From Amyelois transitella (Eukaryota > Arthropoda > Insecta > Lepidoptera > Pyralidae): DNA of 64,000 nt. The position numbers were made by a program, and so were the translations under genes. The DNA is taken from NCBI RefSeq assembly GCF_032362555.1, contig NC_083510.1, positions 9,637,501-9,701,500 of the forward strand, written 5' to 3'. Numbering within the stretch: the first letter of the stretch is position 1; every line of letters starts with the position of its first letter. The notes under the pieces were generated by a model. The model saw only the letters and a program-made list of their open reading frames with translations. It was not told the DNA's origin and searched no databases. Shown piece after piece: positions 49,101 through 62,100 of the stretch.

Positions 49101-51960
49101 CTATGATAGCTAGAAAGCTGAAATTATGTATTTCCATTGTCGCTATAACCACAAATCCTAAAAATATTTTTTTTTATAATGTATTTTCCGCTCAATATTA
49201 ATAACGGTTACAGGTAGACGCTTTAAATATTCCCAGAATAGTAACTTATATATTACCTTTCAAAATAAATAACAATAAAGAAATTATAAAACGATGGTAC
49301 GATGGTACGAGTCCGAAAAGAACCCGATGAAATTCGTGTAACGTAATTAATGGATGGGCCCCGCATGTTTTCTTAAAAAAAATCTGTCAACATAACATAG
49401 TACAATTTCTACCAGGACACATTTCATTCCGTGATTTAAAATCAAAATACAATTAAATACATATTTGAATTCGTTAATACTATTTCTTCCCCAAACCGCG
49501 AAAAGCTTGTCAGTAATTTAGTGTTCCGGAGAAACGGAACGTTGAGCAACTATAAAGCTAACACTGGGTTCATATTACATTCCATGTAGTTTTACTACAA
49601 CATCTAATATACACTGCCAAAATTTCTCTATAAATTGCAACCTTAGAAATGGTAGACTAGAAACTGTATGAAGAATTTGTCGTCTGCAACCTAGTCTTCA
49701 CTCGTATAAAAATTTTAACAATAAAAACGATAATGAAACGAATCTCTTCGTACCAGAACCATATGAAACGAGGTACCGATACCAACGCAATCGAAAATAA
49801 TTTACATTCAAAAAATATATCTCAACATTCATTTTTAATTCTTTTGCATTCCCGGTGGTTCATAATCGATCGATTATCACCGTTTGTAAACAGACGAGAA
49901 TGCATAAATGATAATCGAAAAATAATTGAGTTTCGAAATGTATTTCAAAGCGATTTTGTTTTTCGATTGCGTGGGATTAGTATCCCAGAGTAAGATTTAG
50001 ACTCACTCTAGTGAGACCGATTGAGGGATTTAAACATGACATGCGACATATTTGTGATATTTTTAACCGCCTCCAAAATAAAAGGTGGTTCTTATTTTGA
50101 TTTGAACGTATGTGTGTACGCGATTTTCTGGCGTTTCGCTGAACTAATTTTGATGCGATTTTTAGGAGTGTTTGTTACCCTTTTAGAAGAAAGTTTTAGA
50201 AATTTTACCGACTTTAAAAAAGAAGGATATCCATCGGAGGCGGTTCTTTTTTACAAGTTATCTAGTAACTATGTGACAAACTTAAATCTTTTCTATATCC
50301 ATTCAATGAAATGTTACTTAAATCTATAATCAGTTATTAAATAGTGAAAATGTTATGGAATTTTTTTAGATGTATCACTACTCGTCCGTGCGTCCGATAA
50401 AAAATTTTTAGTGAAATTGCATTCCATTACATTTTCACTGACGAATAACTAACATTTAAAAAAAATTGACAGGATAGTAATTTGAATCTATCATTTCTTA
50501 GGCTACAAAACCAGATAGCTATAATTTGAATACTAATTAATGAGAAAGGTTAATTCTATTCTCCGACGGCTTCCGCGTCGATGTGGAAAGCGTGCAGCTA
50601 AAAGGAAAAACGATCTCGAGGTGTAAAAAATAAGAACATTTCGACATTTCATTTGGACGATTAAACATTAATAAGGCCCCGCGCGCTGTCCGCTTCTCAC
50701 ACCGGCGGACCCAGGTGTCCACACTTAATTTTTAATAACAAACAGAATATTTTGCAAGTCTCTCTATTTGTCACTGGGTTTGGGCCCGGGGTTCACAACA
50801 TCGATTCGTTGTCACCGAGACGGGTACGTTTCCGTCAATATGCTTCGTATTACTATTAGGTAAATTTATAAAATAATATTTTTCAATTCAAATTAGTTAT
50901 CAACGGAAATATGACCTTTAAAGGAAATGCAGTTCCGAGTAAATAATTATATCGATTTTATTAATTAAATATTTTCAGCGATAATCACAACGTAAATATT
51001 CTCAAGATGTATTAAATTAATTAGACACAATTAATAATACAAAGCATATTGGAAACACGTCTGAAGGTGAATAGGGGGGACGCGGATTTTTTTAAAACTA
51101 GCTCATTACCAAATATTCGACAAATATGACACAGTCCAGACTTTATGGGCAGAAGGCCGAAGCCGGTGTTATCAATATACAGTGAAAACCGCTATCGGTC
51201 GGATCGCACCTAACCAGCTGCCGAGCTTTGTGATGGAGACGAATTTCTACATCATCAGGACTGCTCATCCCTCGATCTAAAGGCGGACATGGGACATGCC
51301 TTCTCTTAAATTATAACACAGATTTATCCTCTAACATGGCTAACGCGCTCCCGAATTGAAACATGTCTACACATGAAAAACGACTAACACTAACAGACCT
51401 ACGCCCTGGGGTCACCCCCAGACACCTATATACGCTAAAAAAGGGTAAAACAAATAATAAAAACAACTATAATTTACTTAAACATTATGCGTACAAAAGT
51501 CCTATTCAGCGCTTTCTAGGCGCTCTTTAGATAGATCCGTAATAAATAAATATATCAATAAGATACATAAACATTGTACATATATAAAAAATCTTTTTTG
51601 TTACCATTATACATACATACCGAGTAGGTCGCCTACCGCTATCTTAATCTTCTATATACAATATGTACAAGGGGAAATAAAAACAATTTGTACTTGCAGA
51701 AAACCGTGAAAAATAAAAACAGAAGAATGAACGGAAATATACAAATGTCTCTAACACGAGTCCATAAAAAAGTTACATTAATAATTATGTTATATTATAA
51801 TACAGCGCCGGGCCGCGGCGTCGGCTTGAGATTGTTTATACAAAAATATGATTTGCGCGGCTCCTACCTGTCCGTGCGCTTGCTCGCGCTCGCCGCCACT
51901 TCTGGAACAATAAACAAACACATTATTAACACAATTGAACAAATAATAAATTCTAAATGA
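46105..51960. other. cwo 3'UTR and convergent intergenic region
   Basis: The cwo 3'UTR extends to at least 46805. Beyond it the sequence is AT-rich with no domain-bearing ORF. A 181-bp inverted-repeat element lies at 50065-50245. GC-rich fragments occur at 50560-50700 and 51800-51900; a splice-acceptor-like site at 51902 fits no upSET phase. Sequence left of 53113 may be upSET 3'UTR. Confidence 0.4.
50065..50245. repeat. Short inverted-repeat element, 181 bp
   Basis: AACCGCCTCC at 50065-50074 and its complement GGAGGCGGTT at 50236-50245 flank AT-rich sequence containing TTTTACCGACTTTAAAAAAG. I take this to be a dispersed moth repeat. An open frame across it is incidental. Confidence 0.4.
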
Positions 51961-51996
51961 GATTTAAACTTCTTTCAACATGGAAAGAAAATCAAG

Positions 51997-52878
51997 TTGA
52001 TAAGGCATAGATTGCTGAGTCCTTACCAATCTGGTTTTAGAGTAGGCCATAGTACAACCACAGCTCTCCTAAAAATTACGGAGGACTTGCGTTTAAACAT
52101 TGATAATAAGAGCCTCACAGCCCTAGTTCTCCTAGACTTTTCTAATGCTTTCAACTCAGTCGATTTTGATATCCTGCTGGCTGTTCTGGGTTCTTTAAAA
52201 GTTTCTTCATCTTGTCTTCTGTGGTTCCGCTCCTATCTTCAGGGTCGCCATCAGAAAGTTTACGCCAACCAGATTAGTTCTGACTGGTGTGGGCTCGCTG
52301 CTGGTGTACCACAAGGAGGAGTTCTTTCTCCCATACTTTTTTCTATTTTTATAGATGGAATAACGGCCCTATTATCCTCCTCTTTTCATCTTTACGCTGA
52401 TGATCTCCAAATTTATGCAGCTGCCCCACTTGATGAATTCCACAATGCTGTCGGCGTTATCAACGCAGACCTTATTTCAATTGCGAATTGGGCTCGGAAT
52501 TTTGGACTTACGATAAACGCGAACAAATCTCAGGCAATTATTATCGGTAGCCCTCATTTTATTAGTAGATTAAATTTATCCTTGGTACCCAACATTTCAC
52601 TCAATGGTGAAATTATCCCTTTTAATAATAAAGTAAAAAATTTGGGTATCATATTTGATCAGACTTTATCGTGGGCCCCTCAAATCAATGACGTAAGTCG
52701 AAAGATTTTCTACTCACTACACGCCTTGAAACGACTTCAAAACTTCTTGCCTCTTAAAACTAAAATTATGTTGGCTAGCTCACTCTTGCTACCTCATCTT
52801 GATTACGCTGACATAGTCTATTTGGATCCGTCTGAAGAACTTCTCAATAAACTCGACCGACTCGAAAAAAAACAATGA
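51997..52878 (+). mobile_element. Reverse transcriptase fragment of a jockey/CR1-like LINE
   Basis: About 290 uninterrupted codons of reverse transcriptase: S-P-Y-Q-S-G-F-R near the start, motif A L-V-L-L-D-F-S-N-A-F, motif B G-V-P-Q-G-G-V-L-S-P, catalytic F-H-L-Y-A-D-D-L-Q, then L-G-I-I-F-D and D-Y-A-D-I-V. The endonuclease, most of the thumb/C-terminus and any 3' tail are missing. Homology appears to stop at about 52862, where it meets the duplicated upSET exon sequence. It begins without an ATG. An internal LINE fragment, antisense to upSET and just beyond its end. No premature stop, so insertion is fairly recent. Confidence 0.88.
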
Positions 52879-52995
52879 GGAAGAAAATAAAAGAAACCCA
52901 GTAAGTTTCAAGTATAAAGCCCCCGCTTAGACTATGCCCCCATACCGTACCAGAGTGGTCAGCGGGCGGGCGCGCCCCTTCGTCGTCGGGTAACG
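52863..52995 (-). pseudogene. Partial duplicate of the last upSET exon
   Basis: The minus strand reads L-P-D-D-E-G-A-R-P-P-A-D-H-S-G-T-V-W-G, matching the functional exon (53114-53280) except for a few changes, then loses the stop by a small indel and runs on. It lacks the 5' half of the exon and its splice acceptor. The shared block continues into the downstream AAGAAAATAAAAGAAA sequence, so exon end and flank were copied together. Confidence 0.7.
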
Positions 52996-53113
52996 TTATA
53001 GTAAACAATTTTAACAATCGAGAAATCTTATTAATCCCCCCCCAGCCCCCCCTCATTATCCCCTCCCCAAAGAAAAAAAAAGGAGAAAGAAAATAAAAGA
53101 AAACCAGTACGTT

Positions 53114-56100
53114 TCAAGTAAAGCCCCCGCGTAGACTTTGCCCCCATACCGTACCGGAGTGGTCGGCGGGCGGGCGCGCCTCTTCGTCGTCGGGCAACGC
53201 GAGACCGAACTCTCGCCGGAGACGCGAACTCAGGTTTTCGCGTTGCCGTTCCGAAGCCGTCGGCTGGGCGTCGAACACGCCTGCAAAAGAAACATGTTTT
53301 TAATCAGTAACCTAATTATCATCTTGCATTACTACTCCTCGTCTTACAAAAGCTTTATGAGTTACTCTAAAACCCGGAGTACACTAATTTAGATTTTCAT
53401 CTTCAATACAAGGACTTGGTTTTTTTTTATTCATCCGTCATGCATGTATGTCATATAATTATATTAATTCATTTTTTCAGACAGAAGTACTCCACAAATT
53501 TGTAGCGGTTGTTTGAATACCTACATTTATCTTACAAATTTCAATCTTTTGGACAGTCTCAAATAAACTGTGACATATGGACAGGCAGATAAAATTTTAT
53601 GGGTCGCTCTGTTTTGTCGATGGTCGATTTTTTTACAACATAAAAAAGGTGAGCGACTTATGATCTTCAGCCGAAACCAGTTAACATTTTCAGCGGGCTT
53701 CTTCTTCAAATTATGAAACCAACAGCCGAAAATTCTATTGGTAAATGCTATGATGAGAGTCATACTGAATAAAATTTACATAGACATTCATCTATTTTTT
53801 ATGTTCTAATACACATTTAGATGCTGACAATAGATATAACATAGCTAGGTGCAGGCGTCCTCACAATGTTTTCCTTGACAAAAGCGAGTGGGTGTCGATT
53901 AAAATAAGACGAACATGCGCATGATTAAAATACCAAAGTACAGTGAGAAGCATAAGTTTCCATCAATTTGTGGTTCGATATGAATTCTCGTTGACTGAAT
54001 TTGGATCATTATTATTCAGTTTGATTACAAACATAATATGAGATATTGCAATTCAAATACAAATATGACATCCTTCTATCGTCATCATGTATAAAGTATT
54101 CGTCCTAACGCCAATCATTAAACAGGATGTGTTAACCCCACCTTACTTCGCATTGTAGTACAGTGGCTCAAGTGGCGTAAAAATAAACAAGCATTGGCTA
54201 CGAGCCAAACGGCAACTCACTACGTACAGTCAGCGACATAATTATCTGACTGCAACAATTTTTTATTGGGTATTTGAGGTTGATCTCAAATATGATGGAT
54301 GGTTAACAAGATAGGGGTCCAAGGTACACGCAAACTCAAATAAGTAGTGTTTATTTTCCCTCGCTTGATTATTATCTGGTACCAAATAGTTGCTTTGTTA
54401 AAAGTAGATCTAAATGCAGTTAACTGCGCCGACTAGTTAAGCTCTGTTTACATAAGCGTTAAAGATTCATTTTATGATCCAGTTGATAAAACTCACTCGA
54501 GACAATTTATCTTTTATGTTTTAACTATTTACACACCGCTTTCCTCTTAAGTTACTAGTTAATTAAACACAAGTAAACATAATTTTAATATCAAAGTGTA
54601 CCGGTAAACAGAGCTAACGCTATAAAAAAGTTGATTCAAAATAAGTTGTATTTCAAACGCTCAACGACCTAGCTCAAAGCTTTTGTAATTCATTCAATAT
54701 AAAAATCCCTTTACAAATAGTAGCGGAGGCGTTATCTTAATGACTGTAATGCAAAGTATGGTACAGTGTATCGAGCAAAAAGCACGCTGTATGAATAATT
54801 AAAGTAATGTAAAACGCAGTTTAAAGCGATGTTTACGCTATTCAAGGCCGTATAGACCGTGACTTTATGTTATTGCGCCGCAGTATAAAAACAAAAAATA
54901 TATAATACAAATATACATTTCAAGTCATAAAAATGGAAATATTGAATTAAGCTTGGAAAAAAAATGAATGGCCGTCTTTAGTTTACGACTGTCAACACAA
55001 TAAAAGAGCAAAGATACCGTTTGACCGACTGATAACCCTTGGCTGTGATTGCACCTGTTACATAAAAAATATTTACATGATTGTGCAAGATTTGTGTAGT
55101 TATAATTATAACATCGAAACTGTTTATTTTATGTCATCTTTAAAAATTTATAGAGATAAACACTTTCTATCCTTGGATAGAATAGATTTATTTTCAAAAT
55201 TAGATAACAGGTATTACTTATTGATGTCAATTGTGATTATTACTCTTTATATATAAGATTATTACTCTTTATATTACATATAAGTGAGAGCATCATTTCT
55301 ATAGAAATTGTTATACAAAAGTGTGTGGCTTTCACCTTCCTAAATGAAAAATATTTGGCAATGACACCTGTTTTGCTGAATAATTATATGGTAGCCAAAA
55401 GTATGATTCACGTAAATGAAGTCTCGAACAAGAGCCAGTAATAAAAAAATCATGAGAAAGTAAACAGAGTCGTGTGGCACAAACATAAAAAAGTATAAGA
55501 TAATTTCATATCTGTGCCATGGATATCGTAAGACGACTAAGGGATAGGCTTATTAACTTGGGATTCTTCATAAGGCGATGGGTTACCAAACTGTCACTAT
55601 TTGAATCTCAATTGATTATTAAGCCAAACAGCAGAACGTAGTAGACTAAAGTCATGCACGAGACGCGACGCAAAGCAATAGAAACGAGTGACCCGCGGAC
55701 CGTGACCCCATGCAATTTGCTCTAATTGCATCGCATTTGCATACCAGATAATTGCATCTCGTCACGATCTCGCCATCATCATTTGTTCTGTTTTGTATTC
55801 TCTATTGAATATCAAGTGAAGAGCTAAATTACTGATAAATTAATTAAATGTATAATGGGATTGGTACCTATTCAATTATAAGTAGTGTTTTGACGTCTTT
55901 ACTATATATTTTGTATCTTATTTTGTCAATAAATAAAATTTAGCATACAGGTGTTTCTTGTTGGAAATTGGTAATAGATTCATGGTAGATTGGTTAATTT
56001 GTAAGATTAAGTGATTTGTTTCTTTTATAATTATGTACTATTTCTTGTTACTGTGTAAATTTCTATGCAATAAATATATTACAAACAAACAAATAGGACT

Positions 56101-59100
56101 ACAAAAACCGATCTAATCATCCAAACATCCGTACGAGCTGTATGAAAATAAGTTGCGTATTCAAAAGAGGCTATCAGTAGGTAGAGTGAAAATTTCATGA
56201 CAATACTTGTTTTGTAGGTCAAAAGGCATACCCCGGGTTACTTCTACAGAGTGTGTGCGACGAAGAGGAAGACTAGATTTTTTGGTGTTCTAGAATTAAA
56301 ACCACAATTATTTATATCAAAACTCAATATTTACCTCTCAGACCCTGTCCAGCAGTGAGTTCCCTATGCAGCCTCTGCTCCAATTCATCAGCCGCTTGAG
56401 CGGCGGCCGCGTCTAATCTCTGAGGAGACAGCGAGGCCGCGCCGGAAGACTCTGAAGACCACTCGGGCCCCGCCTCGCCCTCCGCGGCGTGCTCGGGCTC
56501 CGCCCCGTCCGTGGAGTCGGTGGTCGTCTCGTCGTGTACCGCGCCTTTCAGACGCTTGCGGTATTCGCTGATAGAGAGCTGTGGGACATGTTGCTTATGT
56601 CAAAACTGTCACCAATCTATACGAGCTAGCCCCATAGAAAGTTCTAGATTTGGTTATTGGAATATATAACAACAAATTTATTAATAAATTTCCAAGACCC
56701 AGGGAATGAAAAAATATAAAAGTTTTCTGTAACTGAGAGAAATACAGCGGGAACTACTTAGCGTAGGAAACTGAAACGCATTGTTCCTTAGGAATCATAG
56801 GGTAGGCTTTTGTAAAGGGCAAATCAATATTTTATACAAGCATTGTGATCAAACTTTGATTGCTTTTCTATTAGTTAAGTAATAGGGATGTGGACTGTAC
56901 TCAAATAAGTATAAAATTTTACCACGAAAAGGTAGTTTCTATAGTAAAAATAATAAAAAACACAAGATTTTCCTCAAAAAACAAGCGATTATTTTTTTAT
57001 TTAATAAAATGTAATTAAATATTTCACCCTCAAGTCACGTGACAATGAACACCAATCAAAATGCGTGACGTCACGCGTTGCAATACAAGAATTTTCGCTG
57101 TCAAGTATTATGGTGTTTGTTGATATTTGGATCATATTATTACCGTGATTTCCGTCCGATTATCTTTTTGAATAAATTTTTAAAGGTTTTCCCATAATGG
57201 AAAGTGGATATATTAAGGCAGATAGTTCAAATTTGCCAAGAATTGATTGCTTTACGATGGCTTATTTCTTCGCAACAAATAGTAACTTCTGCTCTGCTGA
57301 ATTTAGAAATGTGAAGTCATCCATGTAAGTAATATACTCAAGATACATTATTATAGCAATAGTAGGTATTTTTAACCTCAAAAAGGTAAATTATAATGAT
57401 TTTTCCATATCATTGGCCAACTATAATGAAAGAACAAAACATTGTTTACATTATTTCTAACCTAAAAATACGAGTTTTTGTCTTTGAAAACTTAAAGAGA
57501 AAAATTATTTTAATACAAGTAAATGTAACAAATATTATCAAACTTACATCAAAATGATCCTCACAGAAATACATTTTACTATGTGTAGATACAAGTGCCG
57601 GATCCCGACGGGCTAATTGAAGCCACTTTTTTCGCAGCATTTTTGTACGTGGAACGTGAATAAACAGTTTTTCAGTTGTTTTAATAGTTGTACTTTTTCA
57701 CTGCGGCACCGCACAATATTTATAAAATTTTGAATTCATATTATTATCACACAACTACGAAATAACTATTCATTACATACAACTTCGACAATATTTTATA
57801 ACGCGTGACGTCACAGCGGCCGTTTGACAGGTATCCGCGTTTTGGCGCGATATTTTAAATGGAATTTTAAATAAATTATTTTAAAGGAAATACTTGAAAT
57901 AAAAAAATAATTTTAAATAGTTTGGGTTATATTTGGTACTTATGCATGGTTTTAAACACTTTCCCAAAAATAGTCCACATCCCTATTGTTTACAGTATGC
58001 GAATGGAAAGTTATTGCAAGTTGATATTTATTCAACAAGTATTATGAGATATCTAATCTCGGAACCATTCTCATTCAGATATGAATATTATGACAAGATA
58101 ATGCAAAATACTATCTTTCACAGTATATAAATTATAGTTACTGATTCATAAACAATAATGTTCACCATTTGATCTTAACCAGGTCACCAGAATTAATAGA
58201 ATTATTTTTATGAATTACTCCAAATAAAAAAAATAGTGTAATATGTCACAAATGATGTTTATATTTCAGTAATGATTATTACATATGATATTACCCATTA
58301 TAATGAAACTGCTTCGCGCTTTTGCTCCCAGTGCAAATAATATACATACATGTGTTAGGAAACAATAAATTGTTCGGGTGACTATTAAAAGTAGCCATTT
58401 ACAAATTTTATTTGTACTAATTTTCAATAGATGGCGCTTACAATTGCTGACTATAGTTGGTAAAACAGGACATGTTTATATTCTATTCGTTATTTCTATT
58501 TCTAAAAAATCGATGAACTGGTATCCTTGAAAATTCATGAAGCGGTAACCTTGAAACGAAACAGCGAAACAGACTGTGTCTTTTAGGTAAAACATCGCAG
58601 GTAAGGATGATAAGAAGGCGCAAATAAGAAGGCGGATAAGACGGCGCATGGGAGGCCTTAGCGACACGAAGTCGCATTAATGATACGGAGCATGGAAGTA
58701 TCATACTTTTAAACATTCGCATTGCATTGTCAATAATGTAAACAGCACATGTAATAAATAAAAAGGTACATGACCATCAATACCAGTGCTATTTAAATGA
58801 TTGTGTTGACAACAGTACTAACCTTCCTCCGCACCGGCTTGGGTTTGTCCTGCGGCGGAGGCTGCAGCCGCGGGTCCCTGGTGGCGGCGCCGGGCTTGGC
58901 GGCCGCGGGCGCCGCGTTGCTGGCGCGCGTGTTCCGCAACACTCCCGACAATATCACACTGTTATTGGAGTCCATACTGTTCACACGGTTCAAGATCTCG
59001 TGCACGTTCTTAAATTCGTCCCGCGCGGTGTCCTTACCGTCGAATATACTACTGTCCAGATTCGTCGTCTTATCTATTGCGCTCTTTATAATCGACATGT

Positions 59101-62100
59101 TCGGCACGCTTTGATCTTCGAAATTGAATGTCTGCGTCATATTCCCGAAGATGCCAGAGAACAGACCCGAACCGAAGCGCGATGAGAACGGTAAAGTCGC
59201 CTTGTCAAGCACCGACGGCCGGTCCGCGTCGTAATTTTTGTCCTCTGATCGGCTCTCGACCGGAGATAACGAACGAATCGTCTTCACCGGCTTCATGGGC
59301 TCCTCGGGAAGCGGTATCGCTTCTGGGAGTGGTATCGCTTCCGGAGGCGGAATCAGAAGCATCGGGCTCGGTTCCTCTGGCAGAGGAATATTCTCCGGCG
59401 CCGGTAAAGGTATAGACTCCACCGACGGCAGAGGAATATTCTCCGGCGACACGTGAATCTTCTCATGCATACAATTGCTCATATCGTCGTGAATATCTCC
59501 GTTGATCTCCGGCGATTTCGAACTGTTGTTCTCATCCTCTGTCCTCAATTGAATACTGATTTGGTCATCCACCATGTTGAGATCGAAGTTCAAATTCACC
59601 TTCTTCCGTTTTTCTTTGGGCTTCTTATTTCTGCTTTTGAGAATGAGGATGTTTTCCGTGTGGAATGAATGTATTTTCTTTTGTATATCGTCCATTTCGT
59701 CACGCTGCGGTGAGGAGTTCCCACTAGTGTCTGCAGACTGACAACTATTCATCTTGTCATTCGGGCTTTCTATGCCTTTTACTTCACTATTACTGTTTTC
59801 GTTAGACTCCAGTTTTGGTTGTGATGAGATCGTAGTGTCGATTTCCATAGGTACTACTTTATTGTAATTAGTATCTTCGATATCGACATTATTATTGTTT
59901 GTTTTAATATCTTCAGGTTTAGTTATTACTGGTGGTGATATCTTGTAGTCTGCACTAGGAGGTACGCCTATTATCCGCCTAATATTTTCACTGTCATGTG
60001 GAACTATATTAACATTAAGATCATTGTCCATATTGCACTGGTCGTCCGACCCTTGTCCGCTATCAGACCTCGTCCGGTCTCTCCCGTATATACTGTCCAT
60101 AATATTTCTAACTTTATACTGCATTGCAGCGCGTGAATCGTCTTTTACAGGAGACTCCTCGGACGTAAGCACAGGTGAAGCTTCGTCGTTGCACTGCACA
60201 AGTAATGGAATTCATTAGTAGTTATTTAAAATTTCATACATTCTACAACTAAAATAACAATATATTCTATTGTGTACTTACAGGCACAATATTGTTTGGT
60301 TCACACGATAACGACTCTCTGGCTAACCTCCTCTTCTTTAAAGGTGTTATCATTTCATTCGGCGGCGATTCTGAAACAAACACATCTACATTCAAACTTA
60401 GCATACTAATATGTTCATTACTGCATACATAATTTCTAAATTTAATTAACTCACCAGCCGAAGGAGAGTCACTTTCTTCACTGATGGCTTGTCTGAGCCA
60501 TCTCTTCTTAGCACTATGTTGGGGTACCACTGTAGGGACAACCTCTGCCACTTCGGTGGGAGGTGTACTTCTCGTTATTCTCTTAGCTTTCTTGGGCGGT
60601 TTATTTCTGTCTCTTCCTGGAGTTCTTGGTGGTGATGAATGAGCATTTTCCTCATCAATATCTTGCCCACCACTGAGATCACCAATAATAGTAGATGCTA
60701 CTTGGACTAAGCTTTCTAATGAAGGAGCTGATACTAATGAAGGTCTGTAGGGGGAACGGTAAGGAGACGGCGTTCTTTCGGGGGAACGCCCTATCCATTC
60801 TGTGGCCATTGTCTTTTTGGTTTTTGGTAGTTTGAATGTAGATTCTACTGAACCGACAGCTGCTTCTACTAATAGACATGCTGAGCTCAAACCGAGATCC
60901 TGAAATACAAATGGATTCAGTAAGTATGATTGCAAACATCAATGCAAAACAAAAGTAATTGGGGTTATAGAGGGGTGTCATGTTTTTCCTGGTGTTGTCG
61001 ATCAATGTCGATATTATCAATAGCTCCGACCAAGGTAATACTATCGATGACGTGCAATACTACGGAAAATCTACTTATCTAATCATTAATCTAATGATTC
61101 TCATTTTATTTTTTGTGGTAGAATAATTTCTACCATTTGTAATAAAAATATATAATAGTAAAAATTTAATTATTCAAATTGACCAGTTAGCTCTTGGAAT
61201 GTAAAAGGGTAGACATTTACCCAGCAGTAGCACACAAAAGTGGGCTAATAAATAAAAAGCTGACCTCTTGCGGGGGCTGCGGTATTTGATCAACAGGCGT
61301 AGTTGTAGCGGCGGCGGTCGTTTGCGGAGTGGCCGGTTGTAACGCGCTGTGTCTCCTGAGAGGGCGGGTCCGCGGCGGGGTGCGAGGCGCCTCGTCGCCT
61401 GATGTATGCATGTCGCTGTCAGCGGAATTAAGTCGCCGACGACCACTAAGGTTCGATTGAGATGTAGTGCGGGCGCGGCCTTTGCGTCTGTAAATAAAAA
61501 ATAAATTAATATCATCAGTTCTACTACGGTTAAGTCATCTTTGTAGTCTATTGAGCGTGTAATTACTGAATTAGTTTTTTTTTTTTTTTTGTACTTCTTA
61601 ATGTCACTCACTTTCTCCTCTTCTTAACAGAGTTATGTGGTTCTTCCTCTTCTTCCTTCTCGGGCGCGTTGGGATGCGGGTCAGACTCCCTCCTTTTCTG
61701 TCGTTCCTTCACTTCCTGTTTCCGCTGTTCCGCTTTTTCCATCCTTTCGAACGCTTTCATAATAGCTTCCATTTTACGCTCTTCACGTGTCTAGAAAACA
61801 AATGAAATATATTAACATGACAAAAGCTTTGGACTCAAAAAAAAATATGGTACTAAAATGCTTGTAAAAATTAAATCTTACCATTTTCCTCTTCTCTTTC
61901 TCTTTAGCAGACGGAGTCTGTATTTTGTCTTGCGAATCATCCGTTTTGTCGTCCAAAGAGTCCTGGTTTACACATGTTGTCCTACTTGACCGTGAAGATC
62001 TGTCGTGGCACGCAGACTTGGCAGTAAATTCGCGCGTCGCAGGTCTCTCGTCTTCAATCTTACATTCCAGTTTAGGTTCCTCTTTAGGCTCTTCTTTAAT

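Larger units (their letters stand above)
57065..57814. repeat. 750-bp segment bounded by 15-bp inverted repeats containing TGACGTCA
   Basis: GTGACGTCACGCGTT at 57065-57079 and its exact complement at 57800-57814 flank two inward-facing first exons (57197-57324 plus, 57548-57739 minus). The CRE palindromes sit about 125 bp and 67 bp upstream of the two ATGs, so they read as matching promoters, though transposon termini are possible. In the upSET intron between 56578 and 58823. Confidence 0.55.

Noticed and set aside
49733-50329. Two ORFs of 86 and 102 codons
   Set aside because: The second spans the inverted-repeat element at 50065-50245; neither has domain-like composition or splice support.
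51868-51901. Possible 34-nt final exon of upSET on the minus strand (acceptor TTGTTCCAG, donor GTAGGA)
   Set aside because: Its phase cannot join any donor seen in the 53114-53280 exon, which already ends in a clean stop.
52844-53056. Alternative last exon of upSET using the nearer duplicate
   Set aside because: It lacks a splice acceptor and the first half of the exon, and its frame runs into LINE sequence.
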